Origin: Treponema sp.
GTDB taxonomy: Bacteria; Spirochaetota; Spirochaetia; Treponematales; Breznakiellaceae
Reading direction: 5' to 3'
Assembly (NCBI GenBank): GCA_031263265.1
Contig: JAISGE010000032.1
Span: 1 to 17,369, forward strand
Length of the DNA: 17,369 bases
In this document: one piece after another, positions 1 to 8,600 of the stretch
How the letters are laid out: each line of letters starts with the position of its first letter
Position numbering within the stretch: position 1 is the stretch's first letter
Notes under the pieces: generated by a model
The model's input: only the letters and a program-made list of their open reading frames with translations
Told to the model about the DNA's origin: nothing
Databases searched by the model: none
Made by a program: the position numbers and the translations under genes

Positions 1-61
1 ACAAATTATAAAACTTGTAAATTAATAAATACCATTTTTTGGTTGGCAGCTTTTTATAAAG

Positions 62-78
62 CCCCCCCCCCCCCCCCC
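62..78. repeat. Homopolymeric tract of 17 C
   Basis: A run of 17 consecutive C (G on the other strand) sits about 140 bp upstream of the first lipoprotein start, in otherwise AT-rich non-coding DNA. Long G/C homopolymers are prone to slipped-strand length change; in Treponema pallidum, poly-G tracts upstream of surface-protein genes are known to tune transcription. Here the tract would lie about 70-85 bp upstream of the start site predicted from the -10 at 136-141. That is an activator-site position rather than a promoter spacer. The tract is seen directly; the switching role is inference, and the exact length could be a sequencing artefact. Confidence 0.9.
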
Positions 79-101
79 GACAGATTATCTGAAATGAGCC
101 G

Positions 102-117
102 TGGGGCAATTGCCCCA
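102..117. promoter_or_regulatory. 16-bp perfect palindrome, possible operator
   Basis: TGGGGCAATTGCCCCA is a perfect inverted repeat with no central loop, so it fits a dimeric protein-binding site better than an RNA hairpin. It covers the -35 region of the possible promoter at 110-141. No regulator family was identified from the motif. Confidence 0.45.
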
Positions 118-141
118 ATAGTATCGGTACTACTCTATAAC
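110..141 (+). promoter_or_regulatory. Possible promoter of the surface-protein cluster
   Basis: TATAAC at 136-141 matches the -10 consensus at five of six positions. The best upstream partner is TTGCCC at 110-115, with a long 20-bp spacer, so the -35 is poor. A weak -35 overlapping a palindrome is typical of promoters that need an activator or are repressed. Transcription would begin near 148 and give a leader of about 70 nt before the ATG at 218. This is a visual match only. Confidence 0.25.
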
Positions 142-166
142 AATATTCAACATCCTCCAGGACCTC

Positions 167-193
167 AAGCTCAGTTTGAGCTTTTATATTTTT
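167..193 (+). terminator. Terminator-like hairpin in the leader (possible attenuator)
   Basis: AAGCTCA (167-173), loop GTT and TGAGCTT (177-183) form a perfect 7-bp stem followed at once by TTATATTTTTT, the layout of an intrinsic terminator. It lies only 25-35 nt upstream of the lipoprotein ATG at 218, leaving little room for a promoter in between. It could end an upstream transcript from outside the window, or act as an attenuator for the downstream cluster. The stem has only three G-C pairs, so termination may be partial. Confidence 0.5.
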
Positions 194-217
194 TCACTTT
201 TTTACCAGGAGTTTTGT

Positions 218-1396
218 ATGAAAAAGAAGGTTTGGTTGTTTGGGCTCTCCTTGGCAAGCATCATCATAGGGTTGCTGCTTACTGGGTGTCGCGAGTGGTT
301 TGACGTGGATCCTGATCCTAACGAGGAGCCTAAATCTAACGGGGAGATCGATTACTCTAGCTTTTCTCCGGCGTCTATCTATGTAAAAAATAATACCGGT
401 AAGAAGCTGGTGGCTTTCAAGGGTACGATAGCTGCAGACACCCTCATAAGCGGTGTTCCGGCAAGCGCGGGAAATCACGGACTCAAACTGGTTTCGTCTC
501 TGTTTCAGACTACCAGCGATTTTGCTCTGGTACTTATTACCGAAGCGCAGTATCTAGCTCATCGGGCAGATCTGGAAACCTTGGAAAATGAACCTTTCAC
601 CCGGATCTATGCGTTCTATAATAGTGAAGGAACCAATGACACGGTTTATGAAATTAGTTCCAAGGTTGGGGGTGGTACTAAACTTACCCTACACAATAAT
701 ACCGCATATAACGTGGAGGTCCATCGGAATAGTCCCTCCGGAGAAGTCCTGGGTTATGTATCCCCCTATACTATGGAAAGCAAACTCTTTCTGCAAGCTG
801 ATGACTACATCCTGTTCCCGGTTTTCAAGAAATTCAGCAAAAAGGATAATGAGATCTATTCCACGGTGCCCAAATTCCAAGCAGGGGGCATGGAAAACAA
901 GCCTTATTTTCAAGAATTTGCCTTGGATGAAGATCAAGCGTGGAATTTGACTCAGATCTTTACGCAAAATCCCTTCACGTTGTCAACTGGCGGCGCACAG
1001 CTCATCATACACAATATTTCCTCCACCGCGGTACGTTTTAACAAAGGAAACACAGAACTGCTCACCACAACAGGACTCAAAGGGATTAAAGGTGCGACCA
1101 CCCAGGCTTATACCATTGATTTCCCCAAAAATCCTGATGGAACCTACGCGCCGACACAATTGGTCGCCGGTTACAGTGTGGGTTCAACCGCGAATCCAAT
1201 CTCCATTCCTGAGTTTATCGCGAAAGTCGATACCACCTATCATGTGTATATCGGCGGTACAAACGCTTCAACCCTGGAACTGAGGGATGCCACTCTTGAG
1301 GGAACGTATACAGATGTTACTACCGGTGGGACTAAATCGGTTGGTGAAGGAGCAGCCCTGGATCTGGAAAAAATATTTGAAGAAGGAAACCTCTAG
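218..1396 (+). CDS. Surface lipoprotein of unknown function
   Basis: Predicted lipoprotein of 392 residues. The ATG at 218 was chosen over an in-frame upstream start at 176 because it has an AGGAG seven bases ahead and begins a textbook lipoprotein signal: MKKK, a hydrophobic stretch, then the lipobox LLTGC with Cys at residue 24. The acidic, Pro-rich stretch after the Cys (residues 28-41) is a usual linker. The mature protein seems all-beta and carries three similar short units: SIYVKNNTGKKL near residue 53, KLTLHNNTAYNVEV near 155 and QLIIHNISSTAVRF near 261. The second resembles ITFSNTTVYEVHVY in the next gene, so the two lipoproteins probably share a domain family. I recognise no named family or catalytic motif. 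The next gene follows after 60 bp with an intervening hairpin, so co-transcription is likely. Confidence 0.85.
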   Translation: MKKKVWLFGLSLASIIIGLLLTGCREWFDVDPDPNEEPKSNGEIDYSSFSPASIYVKNNTGKKLVAFKGTIAADTLISGVPASAGNHGLKLVSSLFQTTSDFALVLITEAQYLAHRADLETLENEPFTRIYAFYNSEGTNDTVYEISSKVGGGTKLTLHNNTAYNVEVHRNSPSGEVLGYVSPYTMESKLFLQADDYILFPVFKKFSKKDNEIYSTVPKFQAGGMENKPYFQEFALDEDQAWNLTQIFTQNPFTLSTGGAQLIIHNISSTAVRFNKGNTELLTTTGLKGIKGATTQAYTIDFPKNPDGTYAPTQLVAGYSVGSTANPISIPEFIAKVDTTYHVYIGGTNASTLELRDATLEGTYTDVTTGGTKSVGEGAALDLEKIFEEGNL

Positions 1397-1410
1397 CTCG
1401 TAGTACTAGT

Positions 1411-1430
1411 GACCCCTCTCGCGAGGGGTC
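1411..1430 (+). other. Intergenic GC-rich hairpin between two lipoprotein genes
   Basis: GACCCCTC and GAGGGGTC form a perfect 8-bp stem around the loop TCGC. No clear U-run follows, so a classical intrinsic terminator is unlikely. In this 60-bp gap a more likely role is partial termination or protection of the upstream message, which would set the ratio of the two lipoproteins. An in-frame GTG at 1409 lies at the base of the stem and is not favoured as a start. Confidence 0.5.
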
Positions 1431-1456
1431 GATTGCTATTCATAGGGAAAAAAGCT

Positions 1457-3433
1457 ATGGCGCAACATAAGATCACTAGATATGCAGGGTTGTTCGGTAT
1501 ACCGCTCATACTACTGCTCTTGGTCTTCCCTGGGTGTCCCGTACCAACAAAACCGGATCCCGGGGATGGTCCTTCCATGCCAAGCGAAGACGGAAACACC
1601 TATATCACCTTTAGTAATACCACGGTTTATGAGGTGCATGTTTACTATGTCTACGGGCCTATGGAGGGACGGAAACCTCTTTTTTCTGTCCCTGTAGGGC
1701 AAGCGATTTCATACCCTGTAGCCCCAAGCCCCGATGGGGTGGCGTTTTATTTTGAGTACCTCATTCCGGTAAATGACCAGGTTGCTATTCCCTATTTTCA
1801 CCCGGATGCCTCACGGGTTATCCCGGTTTATGCAGGGGATACCAATCCTCAAACCGTTCCGGCCCTGCCGCCGGAGGTAAACAGCCGTTCCAACTATGTG
1901 GTGGTGGAAAGTACGGTGGAAGGGTCGAGTTTTTGGGTCCAGCGAGGTACTACGGAACTCCACCCTCAGGGAAAAGAGGACCAGTGGGCCAGAGATGGGG
2001 AGTCGGTCTATACCTTGCAGGATCTGGACAATCTAAACCTTTTGACTATCCACTCCGGGCCAGAGGGCGTTAGGCTGCCGGATTACCCCACCGCCAATGT
2101 CCGAGGTGAAATCTACACCATCCGCTACGATGGTACCGGCACCGCCCTCATTTCGGTTACCCACTTTAACCCGGATATGATACGGAAGATGTGGGCCATT
2201 CCCACCAGTACCGCTGCGGGCAAGTATCTGGTTATGGGAAAACAGAAAAGCCGGCGTAACCTATCCGAGGGCAGCATCGTGCTCGGGACCCTGCGATCCG
2301 GGTTTAATGAACATGGTAGCACGAAAGGCTACATTGCCCTGATCAGCGAATACGGGGAAGTGGTACAGGAACGCCTCTTAACCGTGCAGGATAATCCTTC
2401 CCTGTACTTTACCGATGTGCATGAAACCGCTGCAGGGAACTTTATCATCACCTATCAGGGTGAATACGGCCGTGGGACCGGGAACAGTACCATCAGGGCT
2501 TTTATTATGTCTGTCGCCAAGAATGGACTTACCAACTGGCAGCTCGGTTTGAACGACTCGGTTGTAGGGGAAACCTCGGACCGTGAAAATCTGGTGTTCT
2601 TCCCTCGTGTAATTGTAGAGAAAAATGCATCAACTTTTGCCGTAGCTGGTAACGTGTACGATACCGCGACCGGCGGTTCCGCAACCTTTGTTACCGAGGT
2701 GCAGGAGGAATCCCCGGTCAAGGCCGCTTTTTCCTGGCATCGTATTTCTCCATACCGGACCCTAGGGGAAGGGGATGTGTGGGAGTGTCGGGAGCTTATC
2801 TACACTGGGGATTCCTATACCGCAGTGGAACTGCTGCGGGAAAATGGACAGGATCAGGGAGTCTACAAGGTCTACAGTCCCGCGGATGGCGCGCTTATCC
2901 AGGAGAGCAGCGATGGTGCATTTCCTGGATGCGGGTTTTGCGGTATCGAGGCGGTAGGAAACAAGTTTTATGTGTTTGGTGAATACCAGGATGTAAACGG
3001 CCAGTATGGGGCCTTGATTATGCGGTTTAACCAGGATATGAGCGAAGACAATACATTCACCCGGATCATTATCCCTTCCAATTACGGGGAACCGTGGTTT
3101 ACCAGTTGTATTCAGGATCAGAACAAGATCCTGTTCGGCGGAGTCAACGCCCTGGCCGGAAAGAGGGAAGTGCCCTGGGTCTATGCCATTGACCGTAAGG
3201 GAACCAAGCTCTGGGAAAACATCTACGAACTTGCCACCTGGAACGGTACCACTTGGAACGATATAAGGAATGCCCGGGTTTGGAACCTGGAACAAAACTA
3301 CATGGGGACCTTGCAAATGGAAATTGATCTGTATGGCGGACAGGCTAGTCTCTTGGTCAGTACGGATATTATGGGAAAAATCGCAGATGCCAAGAAACCA
3401 TCCCTGCCAAGGCAGGGGGATCTGGAGCAATAG
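1457..3433 (+). CDS. Large lipoprotein with propeller-like C-terminal half
   Basis: Predicted lipoprotein of 658 residues. The ATG at 1457 is preferred to the in-frame GTG at 1409 because it directly precedes the signal peptide (MAQHKITR, hydrophobic stretch, lipobox VFPGC with Cys at residue 27) and has AGGGAA upstream. After a Pro/Asp-rich linker comes a beta-rich N-terminal third that includes ITFSNTTVYEVHVY, similar to a unit in the preceding lipoprotein. From about residue 230 there are repeated strand-turn-strand segments with Gly/Asp turns, such as GYIALISEYGEVV and WVYAIDRKGTKLWE, which look like beta-propeller blades of the PQQ-like kind. The blade number is not clear by eye and there is no catalytic signature. 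The role is unknown; extracellular binding or scaffolding is an inference from exposure and fold. The 222-residue ORF antisense to its 3' part looks like a shadow. Confidence 0.85.
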   Translation: MAQHKITRYAGLFGIPLILLLLVFPGCPVPTKPDPGDGPSMPSEDGNTYITFSNTTVYEVHVYYVYGPMEGRKPLFSVPVGQAISYPVAPSPDGVAFYFEYLIPVNDQVAIPYFHPDASRVIPVYAGDTNPQTVPALPPEVNSRSNYVVVESTVEGSSFWVQRGTTELHPQGKEDQWARDGESVYTLQDLDNLNLLTIHSGPEGVRLPDYPTANVRGEIYTIRYDGTGTALISVTHFNPDMIRKMWAIPTSTAAGKYLVMGKQKSRRNLSEGSIVLGTLRSGFNEHGSTKGYIALISEYGEVVQERLLTVQDNPSLYFTDVHETAAGNFIITYQGEYGRGTGNSTIRAFIMSVAKNGLTNWQLGLNDSVVGETSDRENLVFFPRVIVEKNASTFAVAGNVYDTATGGSATFVTEVQEESPVKAAFSWHRISPYRTLGEGDVWECRELIYTGDSYTAVELLRENGQDQGVYKVYSPADGALIQESSDGAFPGCGFCGIEAVGNKFYVFGEYQDVNGQYGALIMRFNQDMSEDNTFTRIIIPSNYGEPWFTSCIQDQNKILFGGVNALAGKREVPWVYAIDRKGTKLWENIYELATWNGTTWNDIRNARVWNLEQNYMGTLQMEIDLYGGQASLLVSTDIMGKIADAKKPSLPRQGDLEQ

Positions 3434-3468
3434 ATAGTAGGGTTAATACTTGATTGGAGGATGTTTGC

Positions 3469-3927
3469 ATGAAAAAGAGCTTGGTTTTGAGTATGTTACT
3501 TACGTTGTCTTGTATTGGTGTGAATGCACAGACAAAAGGGGAAATCCAAACGCGTTACCTGGAATATTTAAAAAGTATCGGTCTTCTTGCCTCAGTTACG
3601 GAACAGGGCAATATTAGTTTCCAAACCCTGGGAGGAAATTTTATCATTGGTATTGATGAAGCATTTCCTAATGCTTTATTGCTCGCTATGCCTGGGATTA
3701 TGAAGTTAGAAACTGAAGATATGCGGTTAAAGTCTGCATTAACCGCGTTGGGCATGACAAAAGACTTTAATGATGTTGAAATATATCTTCACGATGATGA
3801 ATGGATTGGCATGAGAATAGTTGAGTACTTAATAGCACCTGATGATTTTAAAATAAATTTTAACCAATATGTGAGGTTGCTGCTACAAGTAGGAAGTGAA
3901 TTTTCCAGACGGTATAGCAGATTATAG
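3469..3927 (+). CDS. Small secreted protein of unknown function
   Basis: Predicted exported protein of 152 residues. The ATG at 3469 has a GGAGG eight bases upstream and begins a signal peptide (MKKS, hydrophobic core, GVNA before Gln); an in-frame TTG at 3454 overlaps the binding site and is rejected. The signal looks like a signal-peptidase I type; the Cys in TLSC lacks a good lipobox. The mature part, about 130 residues, is mixed alpha/beta with no motif I recognise. Its DNA is more AT-rich than its neighbours, which may mean a different history. It sits 35 bp after the propeller-like lipoprotein gene in the same orientation. Confidence 0.75.
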   Translation: MKKSLVLSMLLTLSCIGVNAQTKGEIQTRYLEYLKSIGLLASVTEQGNISFQTLGGNFIIGIDEAFPNALLLAMPGIMKLETEDMRLKSALTALGMTKDFNDVEIYLHDDEWIGMRIVEYLIAPDDFKINFNQYVRLLLQVGSEFSRRYSRL

Positions 3928-3999
3928 GAGAAACATTGTTTGTGTCTACACATCAGGGAAAAGCAAACGGCACATAATAAGTGAGAGAAGGGTGTGTAC

Positions 4000-4029
4000 A
4001 TGAAACGGATTTCAAAACCTGGGGTTTGA
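4000..4029 (+). other. Nine-codon minicistron upstream of the barrel gene
   Basis: An ATG at 4000 opens the reading frame MKRISKPGV and stops at 4027-4029. It has an AAGGG-type purine run (AGAAGGG) upstream and starts MKR like the next gene. Most of it lies within the palindrome at 4009-4032. It could be a leader peptide whose translation affects the hairpin, or a remnant of a decayed duplicate start. Nothing shows that it is translated. Confidence 0.2.
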
Positions 4030-4032
4030 AAT
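4009..4032 (+). promoter_or_regulatory. Inverted repeat upstream of the barrel gene
   Basis: ATTTCAAA and TTTGAAAT are perfect 8-bp arms separated by ACCTGGGG, ending 25 bp before the ATG at 4058. No U-run follows, so this is not a standard terminator. It may be an operator or an RNA hairpin close to the ribosome binding site at 4046-4051. Confidence 0.4.
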
Positions 4033-4057
4033 TATATACGCTCATAAGGAGTTCATG

Positions 4058-4717
4058 ATGAAAAGATTCGTATTGATGGTGTTTGTTTTAGGCGCCTTGG
4101 GAATGAACGTGGCGGCCTATGACGACTGGGATTCGGTGGACCTTGGACTGGGGTATCAGTTTGATATCCTGACGTATGATGACCAAATCTATTCCGAAGA
4201 ATACCAATATCTGGGAAATGCCGGGATCGTTATGATGAGAATCCCCTTTTTCTATAATTGGGGGATGGTTATCAACGGTTCTTATGGTGGTATGGCAAAG
4301 GTGACCAAGGGCAAACGGGTCTATAGGCTTGCCGATTTTGACGAGTCCTTGGGGACCTTTGAATGTCTGATGGGGGTTTCAAAGAAATGGCCCTTCCTTA
4401 CCCGTTTGGCGCTGGTCCTGGACTTGGGTATAACCATTCAGTATGATTCCTGGAATTATTCTGGTTGGGATGATTACTCGCAATATGATGTTAAAGAAGA
4501 AACCTTCTTTCTTGGCTTCGGTGGGGGCTTAGGCTTGCAGCTCTATTTCTTCGGTGTTTCTGAGGGTGGTTTTTATCTAGAAGCCGGGGTCCGGGGAAGT
4601 CTGAATACGCTCCTTACCAGAACCTACACCGTGAACGGGTATGCTGAGGAGTACGATGAATCCGGGACTAAATGGTTTTTAGGCGCTCCAGCGCTGATGC
4701 TGGGGTATTCGTTCTAA
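4058..4717 (+). CDS. Probable outer-membrane beta-barrel protein
   Basis: Exported protein of 219 residues. Of two adjacent ATG codons (4055 and 4058) the second is chosen because it lies six bases from AAGGAG, against three for the first. A signal peptide (MKRF, hydrophobic stretch, NVAA before Tyr) is followed by alternating amphipathic segments rich in Tyr, Trp and Gly, such as VDLGLGYQFDI, FFLGFGGGLGLQLYFFG and FYLEAGVRGSL. The chain ends ALMLGYSF with a C-terminal Phe. Terminal aromatic residues and alternating strands are typical of small outer-membrane barrels, so an outer-membrane place is the best reading, though a periplasmic beta protein is possible. The specific family is not recognised. 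It lies 12 bp before the next lipoprotein gene, so the two are probably co-translated. Confidence 0.75.
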   Translation: MKRFVLMVFVLGALGMNVAAYDDWDSVDLGLGYQFDILTYDDQIYSEEYQYLGNAGIVMMRIPFFYNWGMVINGSYGGMAKVTKGKRVYRLADFDESLGTFECLMGVSKKWPFLTRLALVLDLGITIQYDSWNYSGWDDYSQYDVKEETFFLGFGGGLGLQLYFFGVSEGGFYLEAGVRGSLNTLLTRTYTVNGYAEEYDESGTKWFLGAPALMLGYSF

Positions 4718-4729
4718 AAGGATGTTCGT

Positions 4730-5593
4730 ATGAAAGATCGGCTCTATCTTATATGCCTTGTGGGAACCGTGGCGCTCTGGTTAAGCGCGTGTCACGAGGA
4801 CCCCAAACCGGACTATGCCCCCGCAGCCCCGCTCGGGGTCATGGTACACGCCGAGGGGACGACGGTTACGTTTTCCTGGGAGCCGGTTTCCGGCGCCAGT
4901 GCTTACACAGTCTATCGCTCCATAGATGAACACAGTTATCGTTTTATCATTATGGTTCCAGCCACTCCCTACATGGATATCGGTCTCTCCCCAGGAACCT
5001 ATTGGTACAAAGTAAGCGCCAGCAATAGTAATGGTGAGAGTACGCTGTCTGATGCCTGTTCCATAGCCATTGTAGAAACTCATGATACACAACCAAAAGA
5101 TGACGGCAATACTTCCCACACGAGTACTGTTACGCAATTATCTGACAATCGGTTTAACGGACTATTTACCGGTACCAGGGATTATAGCAATATAGGAGTA
5201 CATTATGACCTAAAATTGGCATTTGATGGAACAAACAAGATACAATGGTATTCTCAAACGACAGACAACGGAATTGAAGAAGCGCCGTATGAATTTACCT
5301 ATGAGATGGAGATCAATACCGCAGGAAAATTCCGTAGAAGATTGTGGAGTAATAGCTATAGCACATGGACAACATGGCTTGATTATGCATTTGGCCCGGG
5401 AGATAAACTAACGATACAATGGTATGATTTTTTTGAACCAGGATCATACGATGTATATTATAAGACGGATACATACACACATCTAAATCAAAACAGTACT
5501 GAAAGAACGGTTTTAGATTTCTCGGAGGAGGAAATATACGTAATGATGAAGCAGTTAGAAGAAAAACACCTGGAAGAATATAAGGATAAATAA
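4730..5593 (+). CDS. Lipoprotein with one FN3 domain
   Basis: Predicted lipoprotein of 287 residues. The signal ends in the lipobox WLSAC (Cys 21); AAAGGA lies about eight bases before the ATG. Residues 31 to about 115 form one fibronectin type III domain: VTFSWEPVSGASAYTVYRS, then SPGTYWYKVSASNSNGES, the same subtype as the tandem domains of the next two lipoproteins. A Thr/Ser/Asp-rich linker near 118-138 leads to a C-terminal beta-rich domain of about 120 residues with many Tyr and Trp, of no family I know, and a charged helical tail from about residue 265. The coding DNA of the C-terminal part is more AT-rich than the FN3 part, which suggests that an FN3 module was joined to an unrelated domain. 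It is probably surface or periplasmic; binding partner unknown. Confidence 0.85.
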   Translation: MKDRLYLICLVGTVALWLSACHEDPKPDYAPAAPLGVMVHAEGTTVTFSWEPVSGASAYTVYRSIDEHSYRFIIMVPATPYMDIGLSPGTYWYKVSASNSNGESTLSDACSIAIVETHDTQPKDDGNTSHTSTVTQLSDNRFNGLFTGTRDYSNIGVHYDLKLAFDGTNKIQWYSQTTDNGIEEAPYEFTYEMEINTAGKFRRRLWSNSYSTWTTWLDYAFGPGDKLTIQWYDFFEPGSYDVYYKTDTYTHLNQNSTERTVLDFSEEEIYVMMKQLEEKHLEEYKDK

Positions 5594-5645
5594 AAGGCAA
5601 AACGGATCATAACAGGGGAGTATCCCTTCACCAAAGGAGTGGGTG

Positions 5646-8600
5646 ATGAACAAGCAAATAGGTAATCGGTTAGGCCCAGGGGGTATGAACCTTGGCGCGT
5701 ATGCTCAAGAATCAGGGAAATCAGGTCTATTAAGCAGGGGGAAGCCCATAAACCCGCTCGTACCTCTTTCCTGGCTTGCGGTCCTTACGGGCTTGCTTTT
5801 TATTGCGTGTCCCTGGCCTGGTCCAGACCCAGTACGAGAAGAAGTGGCCGCGCCGATCGAATTGACCGCGCGTGCAGACGGCAGCAGCATTATTGTTTCA
5901 TGGCTTCCCGGTGCCGATATCCCCGACTTCTACAAGATTCACCGATCCACCAGTCCAGACGGATCCTATACGGTGATCGGTAGCAGTTCAACCTCCCCTT
6001 ACACAGATACGGGTTTGTCTGAGGGAACCTATTACTACCGGGTCAGTGCGGTAACCAGTAATGGTGAAAGCCCACTGTCTCAGTATTATAAGATAAGCCT
6101 GGGCAAAACCGATGAACCCAAACCATCGGAAAACAACACCTCCGCGGCAAATGACCCCTGGGTGTGGGGCGAGTGGATCCGCATGGATACCGGAGAAACC
6201 TGGTATATCAGCAATAAGTTCATCAAAATTAACGGAACCTATGCAACTACCAGCATCTCTTTTACTCAAGAATCAGATCGGGTAGCACAAGTAACCCAAG
6301 GGGGTAGGATATATTACCTTTTCGCCTCCCGCATTGCCACCGCCACGGTTACCGGTACCGTGGTGATTGATGGTACCGCTGCATCTGCTTACGCCCGTGC
6401 CGCAGGTGGGGGACGGGAAGTGGTCTTGACAAATCAGAACAACGAATCCGTCGTAAGCGCCACTACCGACACCAACGGCGTGTTTGAAGCGGGGGGTATC
6501 ATAGCCGGTGATACGTATCGGGTAACCGTGGACGGAAAGAGCAGCCTGATAACCCCCAATGCAGATGGGGACAATTTGGGGACCTTTACGGTAACCGATG
6601 GTTTGAATTTCAAGATAAAAATAGGCCCTTCAGAAGGACAAGAGATGCCCCTCTTGTATGCCGACGGATCCAGTACCTGGTTATCCCTGACCATTGAAAA
6701 CACCGGCACCGAAGACTGTACCGCCGCAACCTATGACATAAGTTATGATTCAGGGTTACAGGTATCCATAGACGCGGATAGGGTACTGGGAACCATAGAA
6801 CCGGGGAAATCAAAAACCCTGCCCATCTCGGTGAGGTGCAGTTCCCTAGAAGCGGCCAGTGCATTCAAGAAAATCAACCTTACCCTGACCGATACTATCG
6901 CAAAAAAACAGTGGCATGACTCAGTTTCGATCAAGTTCCACAAAGCCACTATGGTCTTTTCTATTCAGTCTAATACCGGGATTTCCGGGGTGGTGATTAC
7001 CCCCAATGATAAGGCGTATCCTTTCACCCATAGTGGTACCTCAACGGCTACTACCCTTACCTTGCCTTCATCCACCGAGGACTATCTGGTGGTGTTCTCC
7101 GGGGCTACCGCAGAGACCGAGGCCCGCTATTCCTTTGGTATCAATACGGAGCCGGACACCAATTGGGCTTCTTTTATCGATACCGGAAACTACGAGCCGA
7201 ATAATACAGAAAGTACCGCTACCTCGATAAGCGCAAGCAAGATCATGTCCTATTTACACAAAAACGACATTGATTACTACCGTATACCCTATAATGAAAG
7301 TATATTACCCCCGGCGGTACCGTCTCAGGTTTCAGCCAACGTTTTGACAGACGGCAGCGTTATGGTTTCATGGCAGCCGGTTCCCGGAGCAAGTTCTTAT
7401 CAGGTCTATCGTTCAACAACCCCTTCCAGTGGGTATAGTGCGGTAGGTACCGCTACCACATCCCCTTACACCGATACCCTCACCCCTGCAGGAACCTATT
7501 ACTACAAAATAAGTGCAGTCAATAGTAACGGTACGAGTACTCAGTCCGTTCCTTCGTCTGCAATAACCACTACGGTTCCCGCGGCGCCCGGTACGGTATC
7601 TGCCGGCGCAACAGGAAAAGAGATTACTATTTCGTGGTCTTCGGTTTCCGGGGCAAGTTCCTATGAGATCTATCGCAGCATTACTTCCAGCGGCGGGTCT
7701 CTGGTCGGTACTGCTGCCGCATCCCCCTACACTGATACGGTTCAAGGGGCAGGCACGTATTATTACACCATAAGGACCGTGAATTATGCGGGGAAAAGTG
7801 CATCTTCCTCATATCGATCCGTAACTATTGCGGCCCCTTCAGCGCCAGGTAATGTCTCGGCCACGGCAGCAGGAGTTACCGTTACGGTTTCATGGCAGAC
7901 CGTATCCGGGGCCAGTTCTTACAAGGTCTACCGTAGTACATCCTCCTTGGGTACCTATCGTGAGGTAGGTACGGTTACTGCACCTCCTTACACCGATACC
8001 CTCACCAGCGCAGGAACCTATTATTACCAGGTAAGGGGGGTGAACAGTATTGGGGAGGGTCCCTTGTCTTCCTATACGTCTGTAACCATTGCAGCACCCT
8101 CAGCACCCGGTACTGTTTTGGCCAGCCTATCCGCAACAGGTACTATTACGGTTTCATGGCAGGCAGTTTCCGGGGCCAGTTCTTACAAGGTCTACCGTTC
8201 AACAAGCCCTTCCAGCTGGTATAACCTCAAAGCAAGCCTGGAGGGGACAAGCTACACCGATACTACCAGTTTGGTGCTCGATACTACCTATTATTATACG
8301 GTAAGTGGGGTAAACCCGATAGGAGAAGGCCTCCAGTCTGCATATACATCAGTAGTATATGCGGTGCCTCAAGCCCCCAGCAATGTCGTGGCAAGTATAA
8401 CGAACAGGAATGATGTCACGGTTTCATGGCAGATAGGATCCGGTGGCAGTGTCAGCTCGTATAAGATCTATCGAGCCACTAACCCATCCGGCCCCTATAG
8501 TGCAGTAGGGACCGCCACGGCATCCCCCTACACCGACGAAGACTTATCCGTAGGAACCTATTACTACCAAGTAAGTGCGGTAAATGTGCTGGGGGAAAGT

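Noticed and set aside
43..303. 86-codon frame crossing the poly-C tract
   Set aside because: It is low complexity (six prolines from poly-C), lacks a good start and conflicts with the lipoprotein gene at 218.
2762..3430. 222-codon frame antisense to the propeller-like lipoprotein gene
   Set aside because: The long open frame follows from the codon bias of the sense gene; no recognisable domain, and the sense protein has a signal peptide and coherent repeats.
6340..6400. Clusters of GGTACC palindromes in the FN3 genes
   Set aside because: They come from frequent Gly-Thr codon pairs (GGT ACC) in beta-rich proteins and need no other explanation.
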